The notes below the pieces were generated by a model that was given only the letters and a program-made list of their open reading frames with translations, did not search any database and was not told the origin of the DNA. From assembly GCA_040954595.2 (NCBI GenBank), contig CM082590.2, positions 7,192,001-7,256,000 of the forward strand: 64,000 nt of DNA, written 5' to 3'. A program made the position numbers and the translations under genes. Within the stretch, counting starts at the first letter, position 1. Every line of letters starts with the position of its first letter. This document shows positions 24,288-35,515 of this stretch, in pieces. Origin of the DNA: Balanoglossus misakiensis (lineage: Eukaryota > Hemichordata).

Positions 24288-24490
24288 TTAAAGGTATACG
24301 GCCAGTCACCCATGCAAATTTAGCCACAGTTACCATGGTAAATTGAGATCTAGCCAATCACTGATATTCAGTGGGTGGCACACGCGAAATAAAGAGCGCC
24401 GCCATATGTTCTTTAGAACACTCAAATACAGATGTACGCCATTTCAGCCCTATGTGGGCATATGTACATTGGAGGTGACTGTATATCTGA
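24288..24490. mobile_element. MITE family B copy
   Basis: About 200 bp, beginning TTTAAAGGTATACGGCC and ending GGAGGTGACTGTATAT. The interior includes GGGTGGCACACGCGA. Compare the complete copy at 48685-48886. Confidence 0.75.
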
Positions 24491-24912
24491 TCGATTTCAA
24501 TACGCTGTATATACAGTTGTAGGCCTAACTTTTGATATTTTTTCCCGGTAATTTTGCTGTAACTTATATAATTGATCGCATTAATTTTATTTTACAGCCA
24601 GCTAAATACCTAGTAAGCTACTATAGGCCTATAGGGTGCTCGCTTAATGTATAAGGGGTGGACCATTTGATTTCAGGGCTGGCTGGAGGATTTTTGAGAG
24701 AAAAAATCGTCGAAAGCCTTTTGCCGGGGAAAAACTTGTTTGCTGGGTAAAAAGATGCTTCCAACAAGACTTTCCAAAAGAATATTGCAAGTAGTGGGTA
24801 TGAGAAAGTTCATTGTAAATAACGACAAGGCAAGGCAAAAAATATAAGACGCACATTATAAAAGGGTTATGGTCTACGTACTCTTTTCGAAACACCTGGC
24901 ATTGCTTACAGA

Positions 24913-25365
24913 GTTTCATATATCTTTTCTTGACGGACTTAGCTTTACAAACCCAGCACTAAAATGGAATTGGAAAGATCCGCACAGAATTAAAAAAAAA
25001 ACAGTATAAAATGCCCCTTCATAACATGGGAATTGACGTCACCCATAATCTACCTGCAGCTGTGCTGTGTAATGGTCGGTTGCTTCTTGGTATTGAAGTG
25101 CGCGTGCGCATAGTCCTGAGTCGGTGCCGAACAGGCCAGCTGTTGACATAATACACGGTGTACGTGAGGTCGACACCTCCTCTGTTGGGAATCACACAGT
25201 GTGTGTTTCTGGGATAACTTCCCTCCAGAAACCAAAAAAAAACCAGGAAAACTTGGCCCTGTTGTGATTCGAAGCACACGCAGGACCGGAACCTGGTTAA
25301 AACGATTGGAAGTCGTCATCTATCTGGTAAGCAGATGAACATGAGAATTTACAATCCCGGTGTCA
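24913..25365. repeat. Dispersed repeat J, copy 1
   Basis: This ~450-bp segment recurs in direct orientation at 32990-33452 (shared TTTCATATATCTTTTCTTGA at the left, GAATTTACAATCC-like at the right). It has no clear inverted ends and no coding potential. Confidence 0.75.
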
Positions 25366-25374
25366 ACATAGCCA

Positions 25375-25463
25375 CCCACTGAAAATCTGTGACAGGCTAG
25401 ATCTCAATTTGCCATGGTAACAGTAGCTAAATTTCCATAGGTGATCGTATAACTTTAACTAAC
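25375..25463. mobile_element. MITE family B fragment, reversed
   Basis: Right-hand part of family B in the opposite orientation, directly abutting repeat J copy 1. Confidence 0.65.
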
Positions 25464-25504
25464 AGTTTTCAAAGCGGACATGAGGGTAAAAATCTCGACT
25501 AAAT

Positions 25505-25733
25505 GAATAAATGGTAAAGACTGATTGACTGATTATTCATTTTGGTGAGTTTTTCACTCTCGTGTCTACAAACGGGATGGAAGTTGTGTGTGGTCGAACG
25601 TTGATTCACTATATATCCACATGTAGAATAACATAAACGGTGTCTTGTATCCAACATAAGTAATGGAAAAAGGCAGCGAGAGAGAGAGAGACTTCGTCCC
25701 TTTAATAAGAGAGAGACTTCGTCCCTTTAATAC
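25505..25733. mobile_element. MITE family A, left-truncated, duplicated end
   Basis: The internal and right half of family A. The terminal segment AGAGAGACTTCGTCCCTTTAAT is partly repeated at its end. Confidence 0.75.
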
Positions 25734-26424
25734 CAACAGAGGCCCATATGTCGCGAATTGTACCCAAAGCTCGCCTAGTGCTTTATGTATTTTTTGTGTA
25801 ACAGCTGGTTCAAATCTCTTAATCCAATGTATTACATGTATTGCATATGTAATACTGTTTTCTAAGTGGTCCTAGCAATTATAATTCTGGGGTATTTTTG
25901 CAAGCTCATATGCAAATGAGCATCCAGAATAATAAGATCCCCCATTTCCCCCTCGAACGATCGTATATTTCAATGTTTATCCCCCGTGCTGTTACATGAT
26001 CATTTGTAGTTTATATAAACCTCCGGAGAATTATCAATATTTTTAATTTTATTCGCAAAAAGGCGATTGTTGTTAATAGTTGTGCGCGCGACAAATGGTA
26101 TTTTACAACCCATACGCAAATTAGTAAAAAACAACCCGGACTACGTTCTGTTTGTGAATATTGAACGCCGTCGGCAGAGCTGGGTTATAACGTGGGGGAA
26201 CTTTCAACATTCAGGGACGTCATTGTCTTTTCCTTTTCCCAACTATTGTCAGAATAACAAAACACCAAGTTGTCAGTATATGTTTTGGAACCTCGAAAAT
26301 GACGAAAATCTCTCTCGTTATCGCCAGTGTTTTCAAATATTATCGATGCGTTGGTGAGCATTATATATATAAGTTTTCTTCATTGAAAAAAATATTTTTA
26401 CAGGACGAACATGTGCGTTTGGAA

Positions 26425-28912
26425 ATGATGGAGTTGACATCTGCCAAGAAGGTGATGGTTTTATTGGTGGCGATAATGGTGCTTATTGTTGTTCTGATTG
26501 AGTACAAAGGCCAGCTAAGTGTAACACAATTAAGACCCGTGAGTGATATGGACCTACAAGCTCAGATTCCAAGAAGGTGAGTTTGTTACCACTGCGAGGT
26601 AAATACACCCTTTTCATAAGTCTACCGCCCTCACACAGCCATCGCGAATTTGAACTCAAAGCAAGGCTAATGGGAAATCCCGATTGGTCAGCTTTCCTCA
26701 TTGGCCTCGCTTGTGACATCATACACGGTATTTACATAAATTTGCATGTGGCTGAAAATGTTTTCTTCTGTTGTTCATAGCTCACCTGAACCAAGTAGTA
26801 CTCAATCACATTCAGAGGTGGCATATCTACCAGAAGACCCAAGGAATGCGACGAGCTTGGCTGAGCTAAAGTAAGTTTCTTGCGGATGGACAGAGTCCGA
26901 CCTAACTACCTACCTACCTACCGACTTAACCATTTAAAGGGACAACTCCCGTCAAAATGAATAAACAGTAAATACCGATTATTCATTTTGGCGAGTGTTT
27001 CACTCTCGTGTCTACAAGTGGGATGGAAGTTGTGTGTGGTCAAACGTTCATTCATGATATATCCACATGTAGAATAACATAAATGGTGTCTTGTATCAAA
27101 CACAATTAATGGAAAAAGGGCAGCGAGAGAGAGACTTTGCCCCTTTAACTAACGAACGAACGAAGGTACAAACTGACTAATTCGCTCACCCACTCACTCA
27201 CTAACTAATTCCATTTCACATTTTCTATGAATCAGATTCTCTTTGTGAAGTTGATATAAATTGCAGAAAATTAATTAATTAATTAAATATTTTTATTGTT
27301 TTATTTTATTTATTTACTTATTTATTTTCAGTCATTTAATTTCTTTATACTAGTACATTTTTTGCTTTCGTGTTTCCTGTCTAGGAACATCATCTCTAAA
27401 AACTTAACTTTGGAAAACTCGTTAGCAATATTTCGCTCCAACGCTGCCTTGGATTTAGTTCTCAATAAAGGATTCCCCCAGGATGCCACAGAACCGGATG
27501 CCCCTCTTTCTAGTCGCGCCCGGATACTCTATGATATCCTATTCTCCACCCTGAAACAACAGAAGTCGTGCGCATTGGTGGGAAACGGTGGTATTCTCAA
27601 AGACAGCGACTGTGGACGTGAGATAGACAGTCATGATTTTGTGATGAGAGTAAATTTACCTAAATTAATTGGATTTGAAAAGGATGTTGGAAAGAAAACT
27701 GACTTACAAGCTTTCAACCAATATGTAGGCATCGATTTGGCTAAAGCCGTCGGCCAGACGACAAAGTCAAAAAGAAAGAAAAAACAGAATTTACCAGATA
27801 TCTTGGAGAGGCTTGCCAACCTACACAACTCAACTGTTTGGTTTCCCTATAAGTTGTCAGGATGGAACGGTACACTCAACAATTCAATCGTTATGATGCA
27901 GAACATATTGAGACAAACCAAGTTGGGGGTGATAGCTATGGACTACAGCGTTGCATACTCTCCGGTACCATTATGGCCGGATATAATGAACAGGTACGTG
28001 ACTTCACACAAACAAACACAAACATAGTCTCGGTTACCCAGAGCCCTCTGCTTCTTCCGTTGGGCACTCCAGAAAGAAGGTCTGGGGAAACCCCATAGAC
28101 AAATCTCAGGGCAAAGATGGCCGACTCGGGACAGAAGTGGTGCATGATGGTTGCAGACTCGAACATTAAAAATACATTCTGAGACGTGCTGGACCTGCTG
28201 AAACTGTCTACAAATTGAAAAGAGAAAGAGAAGTTTGGTAAATGGTTTTCTAATATCGTCATATCATAATATCGTATGTCATAAATGTTGTCCGTCATGC
28301 ATCGCTTTTGTCCCGACTCAGCCATCTTTGCCCTGAGAATTGTCTATGGGGTTTCCCCAGACCCTCTTTCTGGAGTGCCCAACGGAAGAAGCAGAGGGCT
28401 CTGGGTAACCGAGACTAACACAAACAAAGAAAAAATGGCAGAGACAAACAAACAGACAGAGACAGACAGACAGACACATGGACACACAAAATGACCCACA
28501 ACCACACGATAAATTGTAGAACGTAGGATCTGCTAATGAAAATGTAAGGCCGAATTATGACTAATAAACGGAGAATTCAAATAATATTTTGATGACGAAA
28601 ATACAGTTCGCATCCCAAGCTACCAACGTAAAATTAAACGTTATATTTTTCAGAATATGGAACAAAATCAAAAACAGCGAAGGTTTTACACTGTTTACCA
28701 TGTCGACGCTTTTCTGCGAGAAACTGACTCTCTATGGATTTTGGCCCTTTTCTGAGGACTCGAGAGGGCGCAAGTTGAATCATCACTACTACGAGAATTT
28801 CATCTACAATGCCAGCACAAATAACGCCATGCCTCCGGAGTTTGAAATTTTGAAAAAATTCAATCGCTCAAATGTCATAAGTCTCGTTACAGAGAAATGT
28901 ACTAAGCACTAA
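26425..28912 (+). CDS. ST8Sia-like sialyltransferase A
   Basis: Golgi glycosyltransferase family 29 protein of the alpha-2,8-sialyltransferase type. Four exons: 26425-26576, 26781-26870, 27385-27993, 28654-28912, giving 369 residues with no internal stop. The N-terminus [10 protein letters not shown] is followed by a hydrophobic signal anchor at residues ~10-27. Sialylmotif L starts at Cys143 ([20 protein letters not shown]). Sialylmotif S holds Cys305 ([17 protein letters not shown]). Motif III is NHHYYEN. The C-terminal Cys366 is kept. In motif VS the expected His-x4-Glu reads NAMPPE, so position 341 (28823-28825) is Asn, not His. The acceptor at 26404 implies an upstream non-coding exon. 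A five-codon upstream reading frame (26411-26428) ends overlapping the start codon. Intron 1 is free of elements, intron 2 has a family A MITE and intron 3 a 9-bp-duplication element. Family confidence is high; catalytic activity is doubtful. Confidence 0.88.
26934..27148. mobile_element. MITE family A, internally deleted (TTAA-flanked)
   Basis: Starts TTAAAGGGACA and ends TTTGCCCCTTTAA in intron 2 of sialyltransferase A. About half of the left arm is missing compared with 21541-21895. Confidence 0.78.
28025..28417. mobile_element. MITE family H copy 1 (Mutator-like, 9-bp duplication)
   Basis: A 393-bp palindromic element with ends TAGTCTCGGTTACCCAGAG and the reverse complement. It is flanked by the perfect 9-bp repeat ACACAAACA at 28016-28024 and 28418-28426. 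It lies 31 bp inside intron 3 of sialyltransferase A. Confidence 0.93.
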
Positions 28913-30107
28913 GTAATACCGTTTTCAACACCCATTTCGAAGTTCTGGTTTGGCACATGCGTAGACGATCGTTGCCCTTTAAAGGCAATAGATCGTCTCA
29001 CGCGCATGCGCGTAACTTCCATTCAAATAGTGGACTTCCAGCCTTATTACATGCGCACCGCATAAGTAGATTCTGGTTTTGTCCCTCCTTTTCACCCAAG
29101 CTGGTGTCTTTTCCCGATCTCCGACACAGATTATGGTCGCCGCCATCTTCTCTGTTGTTAGGACAGAGCACTGCCTTATGGGATTGACTGTTCACTATTA
29201 AGGCATATGATAAATGTTGAAACGACCCAAAACGGGCCAAAACTAGCCCAATGACCATAAACCGACTGAAACTGCATTAGAGTGCCGCTGCCCATGGCCA
29301 TAGTGTACAGACAATACACTCGTAAGAATTGAACGATTTCACGTGTTAGATGTTACCGACAGCAATGAATATCATTCAAATTGAAGTATCCAAATGTGAC
29401 ACCACCATCGTCGCAAACCACGGCCCTTTTACGGAAGCGCTCTGCTCCCCGCAAAAAGGCCGTGGTATAATACGGCCATGTATTCAGTATTTGGTCTAGG
29501 CGCTTTCATAGTACATCCAACAACCAATCAGATTGCTTGTTATATCCCATTCACGCATCTCATTACATCTCATTCTAAACAACATGGCGGCTTCCAGTGG
29601 CAGTGCTCTGAGTCTGAGTGAGAGCGAAGAGACGGGCTTTGATTGGCCAGATTATAATGATGTCATCTCATGAATATGCATTACCAATATGTTCAAATAC
29701 CAGCGCGGTACTCCATTTTAACCAGAGTACGTGATTTCGATAGTGAAACGAAAGAAATCCGTAGTCTGGTGGGGCGAGAATGGACACCACAGAAGTTCAA
29801 GAAACTGTCATGTCTCCCAATTAATTGTGGGGTAGAACACGTTCTCGGGTGAGGGTGATGGTGATTGATGAAGAGACGGGCACACGTGCGGAGTGTAAAT
29901 TTAAACGCCGATGACTTTATTTAGAAAGGCCAGCCGTGGACACACACAGGACAAGCCTGCAGTCCCGGCTGGACCAGCGAAACGACCGCACTCCTAGAAT
30001 TCTCCAACTGAAATCCTATACCAAGATACAGAATCATTTTTAAACACATCAAACTGCCCGCGTGGGGTCTATACAAAACACTATTGTTCTTCGCCTAAGC
30101 TGTGAAC
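28913..30107. other. Intergenic, no recognised gene
   Basis: Contains a short AT/GC palindrome near 28965-29010 and a segment at 29190-29275 related to 9165-9260 and 39830-39905 (repeated CGTTT/AAACG words). A 28-codon reading frame starting MAASSGSALS at 29584 stops before any splice signal and is not called. Confidence 0.5.
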
Positions 30108-30332
30108 ACAGGGATTTATTCAGGGAACGTTTAAGTAAGAATTATATGATATAAACTGAATAAATTTGTTGTCGGTCAACTCTTCTGTCTTTGTCTTACC
30201 GATACGGTTCTAACCGGAACACTAAGGCTTCACTGCTCATACACTACACATTATAAACAATGGATGATAAAATGTGCCCTCTTTTGGTGAACTCTGCCTA
30301 CCGCCTGACCTTCTACCTAGCTATGTCTAGTA

Positions 30333-31319
30333 TAGTCTCGGTTACCCAGACGCCTTTGCTTCTTCCGATGCTCTCCAGAAAAGGGTCTGGGGAAATGCTA
30401 TTGAAAGCTTGCCTCTCAAGAGGGCGCCCTCAATGACCTTTGGCTTTTCAGAGACGCGGTCAAGAGGTCTCTCCAAATCCGTTTCATTCAACCAATGAGA
30501 GCGCTGAAGTGGCGTTCGATTTAGGGGAAGGTAACTGATTCGTCAATGGCGTTCCACCGGAAGTATCACCATGGTTGCCTACTTACTTCACGATTTCATT
30601 TTTATAGATCGATCGCCAAAAATTGAGATAATCGGAATTATTTTACACGTAATCATAATTTACGAGTACAAGTGTCGTTTGTTGTTCTGAACGTCTGTTC
30701 TACACGTATGCCACGTCACGTGACAAGGACGTTACGCGTACTGATCGAACGTGCACGCGATCCATGCACGCGATGGAACTTCTGTCTGGCATATTAGCCA
30801 ATCATATGAAGCAACATCTTGCATGGTACTAGCCAATCACAGCACGAGCTCAAACGGATTTGGAGAGACATCTTGCACCGCGTCTCTGAAAAGCCAAAGG
30901 TCATTGACGGCGCCCTCTGGAAAGGCAAATTGAAAGCTTTGTAAAACAAAATGGCCGATGTTAGGATTTTGATCATCGCCTGATTGGCTGAGCTGTCAGT
31001 ATGACCCGGGTCACTGCAATAGTTTCGACAATCGTCTACCAAAGATATTTCATATAATTTCTCCAACAATGCTAACAGAGGACGCCTTTTGCCTTTCGCA
31101 TCCATTAACAAGTACCGGTCTCTTGATATGAAGATACGACAAATAATCACACATTGTCGAGAGTCAGTGACCCGGGTCATACTGACAGCTCAACCAATCA
31201 GGCGATGATCAAAATCCTGACATCGGCCATTTTGTTTTACAAAGCTTTCAATAGCATTTCCCCAGACCCTTTTCTGGAGAGCATCGGAAGAAGCAAAGGC
31301 GTCTGGGTAACCGAGACTA
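30333..31319. mobile_element. Middle element of the nest, family H variant (9-bp duplication)
   Basis: Ends TAGTCTCGGTTACCCAGAC and its reverse complement. It is flanked by the exact 9-bp repeat TGTCTAGTA at 30324-30332 and 31320-31328. Its left arm is interrupted at 30409; the rest of the arm continues at 30929 and pairs with 31165-31319. Confidence 0.92.
30409..30928. mobile_element. Innermost element of the nest (9-bp duplication)
   Basis: A 520-bp palindrome-ended element with termini TTGCCTCTCAAGAGGGCGCC and GGCGCCCTCTGGAAAGGCAA. The exact 9-bp repeat ATTGAAAGC flanks it at 30400-30408 and 30929-30937. Removing it together with one repeat restores the left arm of the middle element, as judged from its intact right arm. 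Confidence 0.92.
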
Positions 31320-31565
31320 TGTCTAGTAAGGCATTTAGGCGGTCAGCTGGAGGGGTCAGGCGGTAGGAAGAGTTCACCAAAAGAGGGCGCATTTTATCAT
31401 CCATTGTTTATAATGTGTAGTGTATGAGCAGAGAAGCCTCAGTGTTCCGGTTAGAACCGTATCGGTAAGACAAAGACAGAAGAGTTGACAGACAACAAAT
31501 TTATTCAGTTTATATCATATAATTCTTACTTAAACGTTCCCTGAATAAATCCCTGTGCTGTGAAC

Positions 31566-32989
31566 GCCGGTAGTCAAAATGTAAATTAGTTACAGCTAGC
31601 CACCAGTACGTAAAATTCTTTATGTGAGTGTGAATTGGTGATTTCGGAAGGAATTTCTGGCGTCCCCGCAGCCCCTAACAACGTCATATTGATGTCATGA
31701 CAAAACAATCTGCTTTGATTTAGTGCCTCCTCGCCCGCCTTCCCCAAAGAAAACTCCAACAGTACGGTGTGCGTGATATATAGTACCACACAATGGTGTG
31801 TACATTGTATATGGGTCACAGTCCTAATCTCTTGATGGACTGTGTGTCTAGGTGAAGCGTGAAGACTCTATGCACATATTTGCAAACTTTTACATGACTG
31901 CAATTTTGCAGCGACAACGCATAGCGGTTCCACACTTGAGGTTTTCGGGACAGCGAAATTGGCAATGCAATGGTGAATTTTCACAAAGACGATGAACCTT
32001 TGGCCCAGCAAACCACGGTTTCAACCTTGACTGGGTCACCTCATGGCATCTCTCACGTAGCTACTACATGTATTATAATGGCAACTCATTTACATGTAGA
32101 ATCCTTTTCTTCAGAGGCGATCCCCTCCATTCGTTATGGTTGAAGTGAACAGGGGTCATATTTCACTATTCAATCATTTTTCTTGGAAGGTGAATAACGA
32201 TTACCCTATACTAGGTATTTGTTGTTGAATAAAAAAAAACACACGCAACGGGGAAATATTGTTGGTTTTCAAATGTTGGTAAATTGTCTCCAATTCGAAA
32301 TTTCAAAACGACCGCCATTCTATGTGGTAGTCTAAGGAGGAAATTTGATGCAGTGATTTTCATGAAAACAAGATATTGAACACCTAGCGTTCTTTTTTTG
32401 CAAAAAGACTCCCCTATATTGCTTAATATAGCAAATATTATATTATACCAGTATATTGATGGTGTAAATCACGCTATTTTATTGGTCGAGACACGACACG
32501 TGACTGTGATATATTCGTCACATACCACAGTCATATATCATAGTCAAAGAACATGCCTTTTTAAAATGTTTTATGCAAAGTTTCAATATACTGGCATAAT
32601 ATAATAGCAATAAAACACCCCCAGCCATGGTATACCACTCGATTTTGACCAGTTCAGTTCTTTACATAGCTCTGTATCAACATGTCCTGTTGCCCTTCTC
32701 AGTGTACACATGTGTTTTAGACATGTTCGAAGCAGGACACCCCCCAGAGTGTGTTGATACAGAACTGCTCTAATCAGTTCTAATTATATTGGAGTTCTTA
32801 TCAGTGTTTCGAGACGCTTAAATGATACCCGTTGTAAATACTTTAAGTGGAACACTGTGACCGTTGTGAGGTCATGTCTGAGACAGTGATGAATGTTACT
32901 CCTTCGCCTTGAAGTGCGCTTGCGCAGAGCAGGTGTGTTCAGTGGTGTTCCGCCACATCCACACAGGTCTGTCGTTGACATCACGCGGA
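31566..32989. other. Intergenic, no recognised gene
   Basis: Largely AT-rich. A loose inverted repeat surrounds CTGTATCAACATGTCCTG at about 32665-32770. No supported features beyond this. Confidence 0.5.
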
Positions 32990-33452
32990 CTTTCATATAT
33001 CTTTTCTTGACGGACTTAGCTTTACAAACCCAGCACTAAAATGGAATTGGAAAGATCCGCACAGAATTAAAAAAAAGAGTATAAAATACCCCTTCATAAC
33101 ATTTGAATTGACGTCACCCACAATCTACCTGTGCTGTGTAATGTGACCGACACGGGTCGGTTGCTTCTTGGTATTGAAGTGCGCGTGCGCATAGTCCGGA
33201 ATCGGTGCCGAACAGGCCGGTCGTTGACAATACATAGTGTACAGTGAGGTCTACACCGCCTCTGTTGGAAAATTACTCAGTGTGTACAGTGTTTCTAGGA
33301 TAACTTCCCACCAGAAACCAACAAACCCAGGAAAACTTGCCCTGCTGTGATTTGAAGTATACGCACGAGGGGACAGGACAACCTGTTTTAAACGAAGCAT
33401 GTCGACATATCTGGTAAGTCGATGAGAATAAGAATTTGCAATCCTTGTACTC
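32990..33452. repeat. Dispersed repeat J, copy 2
   Basis: Direct copy of 24913-25365. It is again immediately adjacent to a family B MITE. Confidence 0.75.
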
Positions 33453-33459
33453 ATGGATT

Positions 33460-33652
33460 AAAGGTATACGGTCACCGATGCACATTTAGCTACAGTTACC
33501 ATGGCAAACTGAGATCTAGCCAATCACAGAATTTCAGTGGGTGGCACACGCGAAAAAAAGAGCGTCACCATATGTTCTTTAGAACGCTCAAATACGCCAT
33601 TTCAGCCATATATGGGCGTATGTAAATTAGGAGTGACCGTGTACTTTTCACA
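33460..33652. mobile_element. MITE family B copy
   Basis: Begins TTAAAGGTATACGGTCACC and ends GGAGTGACCGTGTAC. The interior matches other family B copies. Confidence 0.78.
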
Positions 33653-34160
33653 ATTGCACTATATGCTTCATCTAAGGGATTTGGCCAGTTGTCGCACACA
33701 TCAAGATATCGGCCCCTTCAAATCATGTTGCGATAAATGGGAAACTACAGTACACAAGGAAAGGCTAGGTTTTCACTCCTTAGCATGTGAACCTTTCCTT
33801 CAAACCAGATGGTATTTTCAGAATGCGAAATGAAATGTCCCAAATGAATCTTTTAAGCCAAAAAAAGCCCGACTTCAAAATGGATTGTTATACAATGTAT
33901 ATGCAATCTGTATAAACGCAGCCGACCACGGTATGAATGCAAATGGGGTTTAGAGGTTGCTTCTCTTTGCATAGCTATGTACAATGCGCTGAGACGTATG
34001 CGTAGCGCATTTTAAACAATTCTTAATAATAGTGCGATCGTACTGGGCTTTGACTGAGCCACCATGCCAAACAAAGTCTTTCATGCGTTAAACAGTGCGT
34101 CACGAAGAGGGTCTTTGCAAAAATATTGTCCTTGAATGCGTAGCAACTGGTTCAAATCTC

Positions 34161-34963
34161 TTAAGATGGGTCCCTCGTATCTTTTTGCTCGTTGCTATGG
34201 GCCTTTATAGGACACTACACTCAATTTTGATCGAAACCGTTATGAACGTCCGACAAGGGGCTTGTAACTAGTTAAAAATACACACGATTGTGTGCACACC
34301 CCCTGTCCGAGTATGTTTACGGCAGCTACCGCCCGGCCATAGGCCGCCACGCTAATACGGCAAAGCAGCGGTCAGCGATAGCGTGCGCGTCCTGTAACCA
34401 CAGTAACTGGATCGAACGCTAAAAATCCAATGTTTTGTACACAGAGATTTTGTACCGTTCACGAAAATCCCTAAGGCTTTTTTCATAGGCCACGTACGCC
34501 AGTCAAATTTGACCTGCTTGTTGAGAACGCACTTCCACACAGTGTGACGGATCGTTTTTTCGGTTTTCGTCGTGCTAAGAAGCGATACCGGTGGAAGAGT
34601 GCGTCCAAAAACACCCAAAATCGATGACTTTTTCAGGTGTGGTACTGGTATGCTGAAATCGTAGGATACAACGATAATATTCGAAAACAAAATCCGTCAC
34701 GATCTTCCCTGGTTCAAGCAACTAATGAATACGTATCAAGTTCGTTTTTCAGGTCACGGAATAAAAAGCCTTAGGCTTTTGAAATTTGACCTAGCTAATT
34801 TGCATATCAATGGCGTCAGGGGGCGCGCGCTCACAATCGTGCAGATTTTCAACTAGTTACCAGCCCCTTGTTAGACTCTGAAAACGGCTTAGTCCAAATC
34901 GGGGTGTAATGTCCTGCAAAGGCCCATAGCAACGGGCAAAAAGATCCGGGGGACCCATCTTAA
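34161..34963. mobile_element. MITE family E (TTAA-flanked, ~800 bp)
   Basis: Left end TTAA-GATGGGTCCC, right end GGGGGACCCATC-TTAA. Long arms share GTTGCTATGGGCC and AACTAGTTA-CAnGCCCCTTG. The right TTAA is also the left TTAA of an adjoining family A fragment. A partial copy is at 60300-60650. Confidence 0.75.
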
Positions 34964-35013
34964 AGGGACAAAGTCTCTCTCTCGCTGCCCCTTTTCCATT
35001 AATTATGTTTGAT
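34960..35013. mobile_element. MITE family A left end fragment
   Basis: TTAAAGGGACAAAGTCTCTC through TATGTTTGAT, sandwiched between family E and family F and sharing its TTAA with E. Confidence 0.75.
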
Positions 35014-35014
35014 A

Positions 35015-35404
35015 GGGATGTACGTTCAGTAAAATTGAAAGTATTAATTGTGGATTTTTGGGTTCTCCTTTGTATGTATAATGAAAATCCGTAGTAAAAT
35101 ATAGGGGTCACCGCGCTTGTTTTTGAAATACACAGCCATGAATTTAGTCGATAATAGAAGAAAACTGATGACTCAGCATTTTTCACCAATGGTTTGTCTA
35201 TGGGCAAAATTTTTAATGCAATTTATGTCGACCACTATTTTTTATTTGACCAATGAATTTATATTTACTGGACTGAGCTATGTGTAAAATTTCGTGAAAA
35301 TGACAATAGTAGAAGTTTGTTTTCTAGCAATTATCAATGTAATCCTATGGGGAAAAGACGGGTGCGCACAGTTTCCGGTTTATGTTCTGCGCGTACATCC
35401 TTAA
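35015..35404. mobile_element. MITE family F copy, 62 bp upstream of gene B exon
   Basis: About 390 bp. The left end GGGATGTACGTTC and right end GCGCGTACATCC-TTAA are inverted repeats. It is nearly the same as 61255-61651. It ends 62 bp before the acceptor of the exon carrying the start codon of sialyltransferase B. Confidence 0.75.
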
Positions 35405-35515
35405 GAAAAGTGCAAATTTGGTGATCATCATATATGATTTCATCTTGGAGAAATATATTTTTACAGGACTAACATCGATGTAATTGCCTGTGTACCAAGT
35501 GTGTGCGTCCTTTAC

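Larger units (their letters stand above)
23565..26403. other. Intergenic between SLC30A and sialyltransferase A
   Basis: The left part up to about 23700 should be the SLC30A promoter/leader. The remainder carries a family B MITE, dispersed repeat J, a partial family B and a truncated family A. No gene was recognised. Confidence 0.6.
30108..31556. mobile_element. Outer element I of a triple nest (9-bp duplication)
   Basis: Ends ACAGGGATTTATTCAGGG and its reverse complement. Arms of about 220 bp lie at 30108-30323 and 31340-31556. It is flanked by the exact 9-bp repeat GCTGTGAAC at 30099-30107 and 31557-31565. Its centre is interrupted by a family H element at 30333-31319. Confidence 0.9.

Noticed and set aside
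29584-29670. Small reading frame MAASSGSALS
   Set aside because: Stops after 28 codons with no splice signal or similarity recognised.
34140-34165. Pol III B-box (GGTTCAAATC), possible tRNA or SINE, also at 25805
   Set aside because: No A-box at proper spacing, no cloverleaf and no A-rich tail; the two sites share only about 20 bp.
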